From: Fibrobacteraceae bacterium
Lineage (GTDB): Bacteria; Fibrobacterota; Fibrobacteria; Fibrobacterales; Fibrobacteraceae
Direction of reading: 5' to 3'
Assembly: GCA_017631885.1 (NCBI GenBank)
Contig: JAGBSH010000011.1
Coordinates: forward strand, 1-64,000
Length of the DNA stretch: 64,000 bases
In this document: positions 1 through 7,619 of the stretch, one piece after another
Layout of the letters: each line of letters begins with the position of its first letter
Position numbering within the stretch: position 1 is the first letter of the stretch
Translations under genes and position numbers: made by a program
The notes under the pieces: generated by a model
Told to the model about the DNA's origin: nothing
Seen by the model: the letters and a program-made list of their open reading frames with translations, nothing else
The model's database searches: none

Positions 1-141
1 GAAATGGTTACTCCAGGTGATACCGTAACGATTCACGTGAACCTCATTGCTCCAATTGCAATGGACAAGCAGCTCCGTTTCGCAATCCGCGAAGGTGGCC
101 GTACTGTTGGTGCTGGTTCCGTAACTGAAATCATCAACTAA
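1..141 (+). CDS. tuf: Elongation factor Tu, C-terminal fragment (gene starts left of window)
   Basis: The first 46 codons in frame 1 end in TAA at 139-141 and read as the last part of EF-Tu domain 3, including [28 protein letters not shown] and the typical ending [11 protein letters not shown]-Tu is the GTPase that delivers aminoacyl-tRNA to the ribosome. Only the tail is visible, so length and the GTP-binding motifs cannot be judged. It is followed after 11 bases by rpmG, the order seen in many bacteria where tuf precedes rpmG-secE-nusG. Confidence 0.97.
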   Translation, partial: EMVTPGDTVTIHVNLIAPIAMDKQLRFAIREGGRTVGAGSVTEIIN

Positions 142-152
142 TCGGGAAAAGC

Positions 153-305
153 ATGCCTAGAGAACTCATTACGCTCGAATGCACCGAATGCAATCAGCGC
201 AACTATGATTGCGACAAGAACAAAAAACTTCACCCTTCTCGTGTAGAATACAAGAAGTATTGCCGTTTTTGCCGCAAGCATACGACACACAAGGAAACAA
301 AATAA
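153..305 (+). CDS. rpmG: 50S ribosomal protein L33
   Basis: A 50-codon gene starting [10 protein letters not shown]. It has the paired cysteines of the zinc-binding form of L33: C10 and C13 (CTEC), and C37 and C40 (CRFC), plus a conserved C-terminal KHTTHKE. L33 is a small protein of the large ribosomal subunit near the E site. The length is normal for the family. It lies between tuf and tRNA-Trp, 11 bases after the tuf stop. The cysteine-containing version is usually regarded as the zinc-dependent paralogue; whether a cysteine-free copy exists elsewhere cannot be seen here. Confidence 0.95.
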   Translation: MPRELITLECTECNQRNYDCDKNKKLHPSRVEYKKYCRFCRKHTTHKETK

Positions 306-316
306 GGTAGTGGTAT

Positions 317-389
317 AGGTCAGTAGCTCAATTGGTAGAGTTACGGTCTCCAAAACCGTCGGTTGGGGGTTCGAGTCCCTCCTGACCTG
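317..389 (+). tRNA. tRNA-Trp (anticodon CCA)
   Basis: A 73-nt cloverleaf. The acceptor strands AGGTCAG (317-323) and CTGACCT (382-388) pair fully, followed by discriminator G389. The anticodon stem ACGGT/ACCGT encloses the loop CTCCAAA, giving anticodon CCA, and the T-arm carries GGTTCGAGTCC. CCA is not encoded. It lies between rpmG and secE, a common place for tRNA-Trp in bacteria, and is probably processed from the same transcript. Confidence 0.97.
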
Positions 390-409
390 CTCCGCTTCAA
401 GGTTATCCA

Positions 410-604
410 ATGCGAAAGTTACAGCAATATATTAAAGAAGTAGTCCAGGAATTGAAAAAAGTAACCTGGCCAACTTGGGAAGAACTCAAGGGTTCTACGC
501 TAGTGGTTATAATCTTCAGTATCATTATGGGATGCTATATTGCTGGCTTAGATTTCGGTCTTTCTTGGATAATTGATAAACTCTTGTCTGGTGGAGGCTT
601 CTAA
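410..604 (+). CDS. secE: Preprotein translocase subunit SecE
   Basis: A 64-residue protein with the short single-spanning form of SecE. The amphipathic start holds the conserved KEVVQELKKVTWPTWEEL stretch (about residues 9-26), then one hydrophobic helix (about 31-57). SecE clamps SecY in the membrane channel. The stop codon TAA (602-604) overlaps the nusG ATG by one base, so the two are translationally coupled, as in most bacteria with the secE-nusG pair. Confidence 0.96.
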   Translation: MRKLQQYIKEVVQELKKVTWPTWEELKGSTLVVIIFSIIMGCYIAGLDFGLSWIIDKLLSGGGF

Positions 605-1140
605 TGAAGTGGTATGCAGTCCATACGTTCTCTGGTCAAGAGCAAAATATCAAGAAATATCTTGAAATGAGAATTGAAAGCGAAGGTCTTCAAGACAAAT
701 TCGGTCAGATTCTCGTTCCTACACGCCAGGTAACAATGAATGGAAAGCGCGGTAAACGCACTTTGACACAGAATTTGTTGCCTGCTTATATTATTATAGA
801 AATGGAGCTGGACGAGCTCACCCAGCACCTAGTAACAACCATTCAGGGCGTTACTCATTTTGCGGGAACGACGCGCGTTAATCGTACGCCGATTCCGCTA
901 TCACAGAGCGAGGTCGATCGTCTTCTTGGAGTTAATCCTGATTCTTCTATGGGAGACGAGATCCAAAGTCAATATGAACGTGGAGAAAGTGTCTGCATTA
1001 AGGATGGTCCTTTCAAGGGCTTTGTTGGCACTGTGGAAGAGGTTGAATCCGATAAATTGAAATTAAAAGTTATGGTTTCAGTTTTTGGTCGTCCAACGCC
1101 AGTTGTTCTTGCTTTTAATCAAGTAGAGCACGTCTCGTAA
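604..1140 (+). CDS. nusG: Transcription termination/antitermination factor NusG
   Basis: A 178-residue protein, normal length for NusG. The N-terminal NGN domain begins KWYAVHTFSGQEQNIKKYL, and the C-terminal KOW domain holds KDGPFKGFVGTVEEV (about residues 139-153). NusG binds the RNA polymerase clamp and links transcription to Rho or to ribosomal protein S10. The start ATG overlaps the secE stop. It precedes rplK by 31 bases, the classic nusG-rplK order. Confidence 0.97.
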   Translation: MKWYAVHTFSGQEQNIKKYLEMRIESEGLQDKFGQILVPTRQVTMNGKRGKRTLTQNLLPAYIIIEMELDELTQHLVTTIQGVTHFAGTTRVNRTPIPLSQSEVDRLLGVNPDSSMGDEIQSQYERGESVCIKDGPFKGFVGTVEEVESDKLKLKVMVSVFGRPTPVVLAFNQVEHVS

Positions 1141-1171
1141 GTTCGTTGAGTCTTTGATACGGAGATAAACA

Positions 1172-1597
1172 GTGGCAAAGAAAATCACAGGTTACATTAA
1201 GCTCCAGATTCCTGGTGGTGCTGCAAACCCAGCTCCTCCTGTTGGTCCTGCCCTCGGTCAGAAGGGTGTGAACATCATGGAATTCTGTAAGCAGTTTAAT
1301 GCGAAAACTCAAGATGCAAAGGGAATGATTATTCCTGTTGTTATTACCGTTTATGCGGACAAGAGTTTTACGTTCATTACAAAAGTTCCGCCGGTTCCAG
1401 TTCTTATCAAGAAAGCTATCGGCATAGAAACTGCCTCCGGTCAGCCAAACCGTAAAAAAGTTGGCAAGATCACTCAGGCACAGGTCCGTGAAATCGCTGA
1501 AAAGAAGATGCCGGATCTTAACACAATCGACCTCGAAGCCGCTATGCGCATGGTAATGGGTACTGCTCGTTCCATGGGCGTTGAAGTAGTGGACTAA
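1172..1597 (+). CDS. rplK: 50S ribosomal protein L11
   Basis: A 141-residue protein with a GTG start; ACGGAGATAAACA upstream supplies a Shine-Dalgarno (GGAG). It shows the L11 hallmarks [22 protein letters not shown] near the start (broken here as [10 protein letters not shown] and [13 protein letters not shown]) and PDLN...[16 protein letters not shown] at the end. L11 binds 23S rRNA in the GTPase-associated centre. It has normal length and sits first in the rplKAJL cluster. Confidence 0.97.
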   Translation: MAKKITGYIKLQIPGGAANPAPPVGPALGQKGVNIMEFCKQFNAKTQDAKGMIIPVVITVYADKSFTFITKVPPVPVLIKKAIGIETASGQPNRKKVGKITQAQVREIAEKKMPDLNTIDLEAAMRMVMGTARSMGVEVVD

Positions 1598-1638
1598 GAG
1601 GCAGGTAATTCACCGTTACGTATCTGACAGGAAACACC

Positions 1639-2325
1639 ATGTTCAGAGGAAAAAAATACAAGAAGGTTGCTGCAGCATACGATCGTACTCAAATGTATGG
1701 TCTAGCTGATGCACTTCAAATTTTGAAAAAGTCCGAGGTGAAATTCGACCAAACAGTTGAAATCCATTTCAACCTCGGTGTGGACCCAAAACATTCCGAC
1801 CAAGTGGTTCGTGGCACTGTAGTGCTGCCTCATGGTACCGGTCGTCAGGTTCGCGTTTTAGTATTCTGCAAGGATAATAACCTTGAAGCTGCTAAGAACG
1901 CTGGAGCTGATTATGCTGGTGGCGATGACTTGGTTCAGAAAATCCAAAGCGGTTGGCTTGAATTTGACGCAGTTGTTGCTACTCCCGACATGATGCCGGT
2001 GATTAGTAAAGTTGCGAAGGTTCTTGGCCCTCGTGGATTAATGCCTAGCCCGAAGGCCGGCACAGTTACGGTTAACGTAGCCCAGACTGTGAAGGAACTC
2101 AAGGCCGGTAAAATTCAGTATCGCGTGGATAAGGGCGCTAATGTGCATGCGCCGGTAGGAAAGCTTTCTTTCTCGGATGAACAGCTCGTTGAAAACATTA
2201 AAGCTGTTATTGAATCCGTTGTAAAAGCTAAGCCGCAGACTTCAAAAGGCACTTATATTAAGAGTCTTTCTTTAGCTGCGACTATGACTCCGGGCATTAA
2301 ACTTGATTTGGGCTTGACCCGATAG
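1639..2325 (+). CDS. rplA: 50S ribosomal protein L1
   Basis: A 228-residue protein. Conserved L1 stretches include FDQTVEIHFNLGVDPKHSDQ (about residues 36-55), the signature region VLGPRGLMPSPKAGTV (about 128-143) and FSDEQLVENIKAVIE. L1 forms the mobile stalk at the ribosomal E site and often represses its own mRNA. The Shine-Dalgarno is the AGGAAACACC just before ATG. It follows rplK by 41 bases and rplJ starts 9 bases after its stop. Confidence 0.97.
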   Translation: MFRGKKYKKVAAAYDRTQMYGLADALQILKKSEVKFDQTVEIHFNLGVDPKHSDQVVRGTVVLPHGTGRQVRVLVFCKDNNLEAAKNAGADYAGGDDLVQKIQSGWLEFDAVVATPDMMPVISKVAKVLGPRGLMPSPKAGTVTVNVAQTVKELKAGKIQYRVDKGANVHAPVGKLSFSDEQLVENIKAVIESVVKAKPQTSKGTYIKSLSLAATMTPGIKLDLGLTR

Positions 2326-2334
2326 GAGTACACG

Positions 2335-2853
2335 ATGAAAGCTATAGAAAAAAAGCAACAAACCGTGGATGCCATCGTTGAGTCTTTCAAGGATGCGGCT
2401 GCCGTTTATCTACTCAACTTCGAAGGGATTACTGTTGAAAAAGATAATGCGCTTCGTCGCTCTTTGAAAAAGAATGGCGTTAAGTATCGTGCTATCAAAA
2501 ATACCCTTTTGAAGCGTGTACTGGAAAAAATGGGCGTGTCCGGATTGGACGATGCTTTAACCGGTGCTACTTCGGTAATGGTTGGCTTTGGCGAAGACCC
2601 GCTCTTGCCGGCTCGCGAAATTGAAGCATTCCACAAGGCTAACCCTGATATCTTGCTAGCAAAGAGCCTTTTTGTTGATGGCGAAATTATGCCTGGCTCT
2701 GCTGTTACTAATTTGGCTAAGATTCCAGATCGCAAGGGAATGATCGCTCAGGTGGTCACTATTATCCTTGGCCCTGGTTCTACCATTGCAGGACAGCTTA
2801 AAACGCTGCAGGAAAAATTGGAAGAAAACGAAGGTTCCAGCACGGAAGCTTAA
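2335..2853 (+). CDS. rplJ: 50S ribosomal protein L10
   Basis: A 172-residue protein with the L10 pattern: KKQQTVDAIVESFKDAAAVYLLN at the start, then LRRSLKKNGVKYRAIKNTLL (about residues 40-59). The C-terminal helix that holds L7/L12 dimers follows. AGGAG lies 6 bases before ATG. In many bacteria an L10-binding leader precedes rplJ, but only 9 bases separate it from rplA here, so any autoregulatory site would have to lie inside rplA or further upstream. Confidence 0.96.
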   Translation: MKAIEKKQQTVDAIVESFKDAAAVYLLNFEGITVEKDNALRRSLKKNGVKYRAIKNTLLKRVLEKMGVSGLDDALTGATSVMVGFGEDPLLPAREIEAFHKANPDILLAKSLFVDGEIMPGSAVTNLAKIPDRKGMIAQVVTIILGPGSTIAGQLKTLQEKLEENEGSSTEA

Positions 2854-2901
2854 CCACAAACCACAAATAACTTTAACACGGAATAATCGGAGAAACACAT
2901 C

Positions 2902-3273
2902 ATGGCAACAGATATCAAGGCTTTGGGCGATCAGATTGTTGGTCTTACCCTTCTTGAAGCCAAGCAATTGGCTGACTATCTTAAAGAAGAACACGGCATT
3001 GAAGCCGCTGCCGGTGGCGCAGTCGTTATGGCTGCTGCTCCAGCTGAAGCAGCGGAAGAAAAAACTGAATTTGACGTTATCCTCGTTGAATGCGGTGCCA
3101 AGAAAATGGACGTTCTCAAGGCTGTTCGCGCAATTACTGGCCTCGGCTTGAAAGAAGCGAAAGAACTTGTAGAAAAGGCTAACAGCGTTGTTAAGGAAGC
3201 AATGCCGAAGGCTGATGCTGAAAAGTTGAAAAAGGATCTGGAAGACCTTGGAGCAAAGGTTGCTCTGAAGTAA
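2902..3273 (+). CDS. rplL: 50S ribosomal protein L7/L12
   Basis: A 123-residue acidic protein. The N-terminal dimerization helix contains [21 protein letters not shown], followed by an Ala-rich hinge (about residues 36-50), then the C-terminal domain [21 protein letters not shown] and [15 protein letters not shown], which recruits translation factors. Normal length. It lies 48 bases after rplJ with GGAGA ahead of the start. A stable hairpin follows the gene before rpoB (see 3301-3330). Confidence 0.97.
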   Translation: MATDIKALGDQIVGLTLLEAKQLADYLKEEHGIEAAAGGAVVMAAAPAEAAEEKTEFDVILVECGAKKMDVLKAVRAITGLGLKEAKELVEKANSVVKEAMPKADAEKLKKDLEDLGAKVALK

Positions 3274-3300
3274 TGCTTTCGGATAACTAATTCTTACATC

Positions 3301-3330
3301 CAATAGCCTACACTAAAGTGTGGGCTATTG
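3301..3330 (+). promoter_or_regulatory. Intergenic hairpin between rplL and rpoB
   Basis: CAATAGCCTACACT (3301-3314) pairs with AGTGTGGGCTATTG (3317-3330), 14 base pairs with one G-T pair and a very tight loop. There is no T-run after it (GTGTTTCTC follows), so it is not a standard terminator. By analogy with the E. coli rplL-rpoB gap, which holds an attenuator and an RNase III site, it may be a processing site or partial attenuator; that function is inferred. Confidence 0.6.
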
Positions 3331-3373
3331 GTGTTTCTCAAAAAAAGAATTTTTACTGGATGAGGTATTCCCC

Positions 3374-6300
3374 ATGACGGAGCGAAAGAGCTATTCCTCT
3401 AACAAGTTCCTACTAGAACTTCCCTATTTGATTGAAGTTCAGAAGGCATCCTACGAACACTTCTTACAGGCAAATTTGCCGCCTAACAAACGTTTGAATG
3501 CTGGTCTTGAACGAGTTTTTCGAGACAAATTCCCTATGCAGGATGCTAAGGGGTTAAATGTTCTTAAGTATGAAGGTTATTTTTTCGGAATCCCTAAGTA
3601 TTCAATTACTGAATGCCGTGAAAGGGGCCTCACTTATGCTGTAGATCTCTGGGCCAATTTGACCTTGCAGATCTTTGAAGAAGATGGTGAAGAACGCCGT
3701 CTAAAAGAAGAAATTAAAAACGAAGTTCGTATTTGCGAATTGCCGCAAATGACTGATAATGGTTCGTTTATTATCAATGGTGCAGAACGTGTAGTTGTTT
3801 CTCAGTTACATCGTTCTCCAGGCGTAAGCTTTGACGAAGAAATTTTGCCAAACGGTCGTTCTGATTATAAGAGCCGTATTATTCCTCTTCGTGGTGCCTG
3901 GGTTGAATTCAATACCGATGGTGATATGCTTTACCTCGTTATTGATCGTAAAAAGAAAATGCCTGCAACTACAATGTTGCGTTGCATAGGCTTTGAAACA
4001 ACTCATGATATTTTGGCTTTGTTCTATAAGGATACAGAAACTGTAAACCTTAGAGAAGTAGATATTGATGACTTCAGAGATAGAATCGTTTTCAATGATG
4101 TAATTGATGAAGAAACAGGTGATATTCTTGTCCATGCAAATGACAAATTAGACGATAAATGCTGTGCTCGTTTGCGTGATGCTGGTATTGCTGAAATTGT
4201 TTTGCTTTCTAAAGAAGCTGAAGAAAACAATGCTTTAATTCACAATACCTTGCTTAATGATAAATCAAAATCTCGTGAAGATGCTTTGAATGAAATTTAT
4301 AAAACAATGCATCAATCACAAGAAAGTGCTCCTAATGCAGCAACAGCAGAAGCTTATTTCCAAAATCTTTTCTTAGACGATCCGCAAAAGTATGATTTAG
4401 GTGACGTTGGACGTTATCGTCTTAATGCTAAGGTTTACACACCTGCATTTGAAGAACGTTTAAGAAATTTGAATAAAGAAGATTTCCAAAAGCCATCTCT
4501 TGCTAATATGACCATGTCTAAGGCAGACTTCCTTGCCATTATTGATTACATGGTTGGTCTTTACAATGGCACTCAAGGGTTCTCTCTTGATGATATCGAC
4601 CATTTAGGAAATCGTCGTATTCGTTCTGTTGGCGAACTTTTAGCTAACCAGCTTTCTGTTGGCCTTTCTCGTATGCAACGAGTAATTGTTGAACACTTGT
4701 CTTTGAAAAACGAAGATGAAAACCAGACTCCGCGTGAACTTTTCAATACGCGTATGGTTAGCACAGTAGTTCAATCGTTCTTTGGTTCTAGCCAGCTTTC
4801 ACAGTTTATGGACCAAATGAACCCACTTTCTGAATTGACTCATAAACGTCGTCTTTCAGCTCTTGGTCCTGGTGGCTTGACTCGTGATAGAGCTGGTTTT
4901 GAAGTGCGTGACGTTCATTATACGCATTATGGTCGTTTGTGTCCAATTGAAACTCCAGAAGGTCCAAACATTGGTTTGATTAACTCTCTTGCTACTTTTG
5001 CAATTATCAACCATTTTGGTTTTATTGAAACTCCATATCGTATTGTGGGTTTGCTTGCATTTAAAGACGCAGAAGGCAAAGAAGTTTTCTTCCCACAAGA
5101 TAAGTGGCATTTCGGTATTTTCAAAGGCTTTGTACGTGAACCACATCTCTTTGAACAAATTGAAATTTCAATGGATGATGCTGATTCCGTTCGTATGCAT
5201 CTTGATTCCCGTCAACGCGATTTATTCGATCTCTTTGTAAACAAAGTATTTGAATGCAAAGATGAAGATGGTGAAACTTATTATATGCAAAACGGAACTC
5301 GTCTTTCTGATTTCTCTGGAAAGCCTGATTACGTACAAGCATCAAATAGCGTAGAACAGATTGTCTCTGATTTTATTACTTACTTGACAGCTGATGACGA
5401 AGACGATTATGTTGTGGCTCCAGCAAGCACAATACTTGATGAAAATAATCGTTTTGCTGAAGATTTAATTATTGTACGCATGCGTAGTGAATACCCACAA
5501 ATCATGCGTCAAGATTCTATTGAAATCGGTGACTTTGAAACAGAACGTGTTGAATTGATGGACGTTGCTCCAATGCAGATTGTTTCTGTTGCTGCTGGGT
5601 TGATTCCGTTCTTAGAACACGATGATGCTAACCGTGCTTTGATGGGTTCTAACATGCAACGTCAGGCTGTGCCTTTGTTACGTTCAGAAGCTCCTGTTGT
5701 CGGTACAGGTCTTGAACGCCGTGCAGCTCTTGACTCTGGAACAGTAGTTCGTGCAAAGCATTCTGGCTTAGTTACTTTTGTAGATGCAACCAAGATTGTT
5801 GTGCGTCGTGGTACAATGGTTAATGGTGAATTCAAACCTCTTGAAGGTTTGGGAGCTAATTACGAATTCCTTGGTAAAGAACCAGTAGACGTTTATAACT
5901 TGCGTAAGTTTGAACGTTCTAACCAGGATTCTTGCATCAACCAGAAACCAATTGTTGATATGGATACATTCGTTAAAGCAGGTGATGTTTTGGCTGATGG
6001 CGTATCAACAGATCATGGTGAACTTGCTCTTGGTAAAAACATCCTTATCGGGTTCTTGCCTTGGAATGGTTATAACTACGAAGATGCTGTTATTATTTCT
6101 GAAGAACTTGCTATTAAGGATACTTTCACTTCTATCCATATCGAAGAATACGAATTGGAAGTTCGTGATACTAAGCGTGGTCCTGAAGAATTGACTCGTG
6201 AAATTCCAAACGTCGGTGAAGATGCTTTGCGTAACTTAGACGAAAACGGAATTGTTCGTGTTGGTGCTGAAGTTAATGTTGATGATATTCTTGTTGGTAA

Positions 6301-7618
6301 AGTTACACCTAAAGGTGAAACAGAACTTTCTCCAGAAGAACGTTTGTTGCGTGCTATCTTTGGTGAAAAAGCAGGTGATGTCCGTGATACTTCTTTGAAA
6401 GCTCCTCCAGGAATGAAAGGTGTTGTTATTGAAACACGTGTCTTTACTAAGAAAGATCGCGATAACAAAAAGAACCAACAACTTGACAAGGCTAAGATAG
6501 ATGAAATCCGCGAAAGATTCCAGAAGGAAATTGATGGAATTAAGACATCTTGTGCAAGCTATATGTCTGAATTGCTCCTTGGCAAAACTTCAGGTAAAGT
6601 TTTAGATTATGAAACACACGAAGTTATTTTCCGCGAAGGCCAGACTTATACAGATTCCATGATTCGCAATCTTGATGTGATGATGGTTTCACCAGCTTCT
6701 TGCTTTGTTCAAGACGATAAAGAATTACAAGAAAAAGTTTTAAGCCTTGTTCTTGTAGCTCGTGAAAACTTGGATCGTTTGACTCGCACCATGGAAAAAG
6801 AAATTGATAAGGTAACGAAAGGCGATGAATTAAAACCAGGTGTCTTGCAGACAGTTAAGGTTTACATTGCTAAGAAACGTTGCCTTTCCATTGGTGATAA
6901 AATGGCTGGTCGTCATGGTAACAAGGGTGTTGTCTCTAAAATCGTTCCGGTTGAAGACATGCCATTTACAGAAGATGGCCGTCCACTTCAGATTTTGTTG
7001 AACCCACTTGGTGTGCCTTCTCGTATGAACGTAGGACAGGTTCTTGAAGTACATTTGGGCTGGGCAGCAAAAACTCTTGGCTTTAAAGTTTCTACACCAG
7101 TATTTGATGGTGCATCTTTTGATGAAATCACAGCGGAACTTGAAAAAGCTTATCAGAAAAATCCGATTGTGGATTATGTAATGGATCCAGAAAATAATCG
7201 TATCATTGGTAAAGCAAAACTTTATGATGGTCGCACAGGGGAACCATTCCTTAACCCAGTTACTATCGGCTATATGTACTATTTGAAACTTGGTCACTTA
7301 GTTGATGACAAGATTCACGCACGTTCTATTGGTTCGTACGCATTAGTTACACAACAACCGCTTGGTGGTAAGAGCCAGTTCGGTGGTCAACGCTTCGGTG
7401 AAATGGAAGTGTGGGCACTTGAAGCTTATGGTGCAGCTTATACCTTGCAGGAACTTTTGACAGTTAAGTCAGATGATGTTGTAGGTCGTTCCAAAGTTTA
7501 CGATGCTATTGTACATGGCAAAAATACACCAACACCCGGTATTCCTGAATCATTCCGGGTTATGATTCGCGAAGTCCAATCTTTGGGCTTGGATATTAAG
7601 ACAACTGGAGATAAGTGA
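3374..7618 (+). CDS. rpoB: DNA-directed RNA polymerase beta subunit
   Basis: With the ATG at 3374 the protein has 1,414 residues. This start is chosen because GGATGAGG precedes it by about 8 bases; an upstream in-frame GTG at 3320 lies inside the intergenic hairpin and has no ribosome-binding site. The rifampicin cluster is at about residues 470-500 (FFGSSQLSQFMDQMNPLSEL), followed by ALGPGGLTRDRAG and VHYTHYGRLCPIETPEG, the last typical of Bacteroidota/Fibrobacterota. Residues matching E. coli D516, H526 and S531 are wild type; the N518 position is Met. The C-terminal part with GGQRFGEMEVWALEAYGAA is intact. rpoC starts one base after its stop. Confidence 0.98.
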   Translation: MTERKSYSSNKFLLELPYLIEVQKASYEHFLQANLPPNKRLNAGLERVFRDKFPMQDAKGLNVLKYEGYFFGIPKYSITECRERGLTYAVDLWANLTLQIFEEDGEERRLKEEIKNEVRICELPQMTDNGSFIINGAERVVVSQLHRSPGVSFDEEILPNGRSDYKSRIIPLRGAWVEFNTDGDMLYLVIDRKKKMPATTMLRCIGFETTHDILALFYKDTETVNLREVDIDDFRDRIVFNDVIDEETGDILVHANDKLDDKCCARLRDAGIAEIVLLSKEAEENNALIHNTLLNDKSKSREDALNEIYKTMHQSQESAPNAATAEAYFQNLFLDDPQKYDLGDVGRYRLNAKVYTPAFEERLRNLNKEDFQKPSLANMTMSKADFLAIIDYMVGLYNGTQGFSLDDIDHLGNRRIRSVGELLANQLSVGLSRMQRVIVEHLSLKNEDENQTPRELFNTRMVSTVVQSFFGSSQLSQFMDQMNPLSELTHKRRLSALGPGGLTRDRAGFEVRDVHYTHYGRLCPIETPEGPNIGLINSLATFAIINHFGFIETPYRIVGLLAFKDAEGKEVFFPQDKWHFGIFKGFVREPHLFEQIEISMDDADSVRMHLDSRQRDLFDLFVNKVFECKDEDGETYYMQNGTRLSDFSGKPDYVQASNSVEQIVSDFITYLTADDEDDYVVAPASTILDENNRFAEDLIIVRMRSEYPQIMRQDSIEIGDFETERVELMDVAPMQIVSVAAGLIPFLEHDDANRALMGSNMQRQAVPLLRSEAPVVGTGLERRAALDSGTVVRAKHSGLVTFVDATKIVVRRGTMVNGEFKPLEGLGANYEFLGKEPVDVYNLRKFERSNQDSCINQKPIVDMDTFVKAGDVLADGVSTDHGELALGKNILIGFLPWNGYNYEDAVIISEELAIKDTFTSIHIEEYELEVRDTKRGPEELTREIPNVGEDALRNLDENGIVRVGAEVNVDDILVGKVTPKGETELSPEERLLRAIFGEKAGDVRDTSLKAPPGMKGVVIETRVFTKKDRDNKKNQQLDKAKIDEIRERFQKEIDGIKTSCASYMSELLLGKTSGKVLDYETHEVIFREGQTYTDSMIRNLDVMMVSPASCFVQDDKELQEKVLSLVLVARENLDRLTRTMEKEIDKVTKGDELKPGVLQTVKVYIAKKRCLSIGDKMAGRHGNKGVVSKIVPVEDMPFTEDGRPLQILLNPLGVPSRMNVGQVLEVHLGWAAKTLGFKVSTPVFDGASFDEITAELEKAYQKNPIVDYVMDPENNRIIGKAKLYDGRTGEPFLNPVTIGYMYYLKLGHLVDDKIHARSIGSYALVTQQPLGGKSQFGGQRFGEMEVWALEAYGAAYTLQELLTVKSDDVVGRSKVYDAIVHGKNTPTPGIPESFRVMIREVQSLGLDIKTTGDK

Positions 7619-7619
7619 T

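Noticed and set aside
2656-3303. 215-codon open frame on - opposite rplJ-rplL
   Set aside because: Antisense to two certain ribosomal protein genes, Phe/Cys/Ser-rich, no family match.
3320-3373. Longer rpoB with a GTG start at 3320
   Set aside because: The start lies inside a stable hairpin without a Shine-Dalgarno site, while ATG 3374 has GGATGAGG at good spacing and a family-typical N-terminus.
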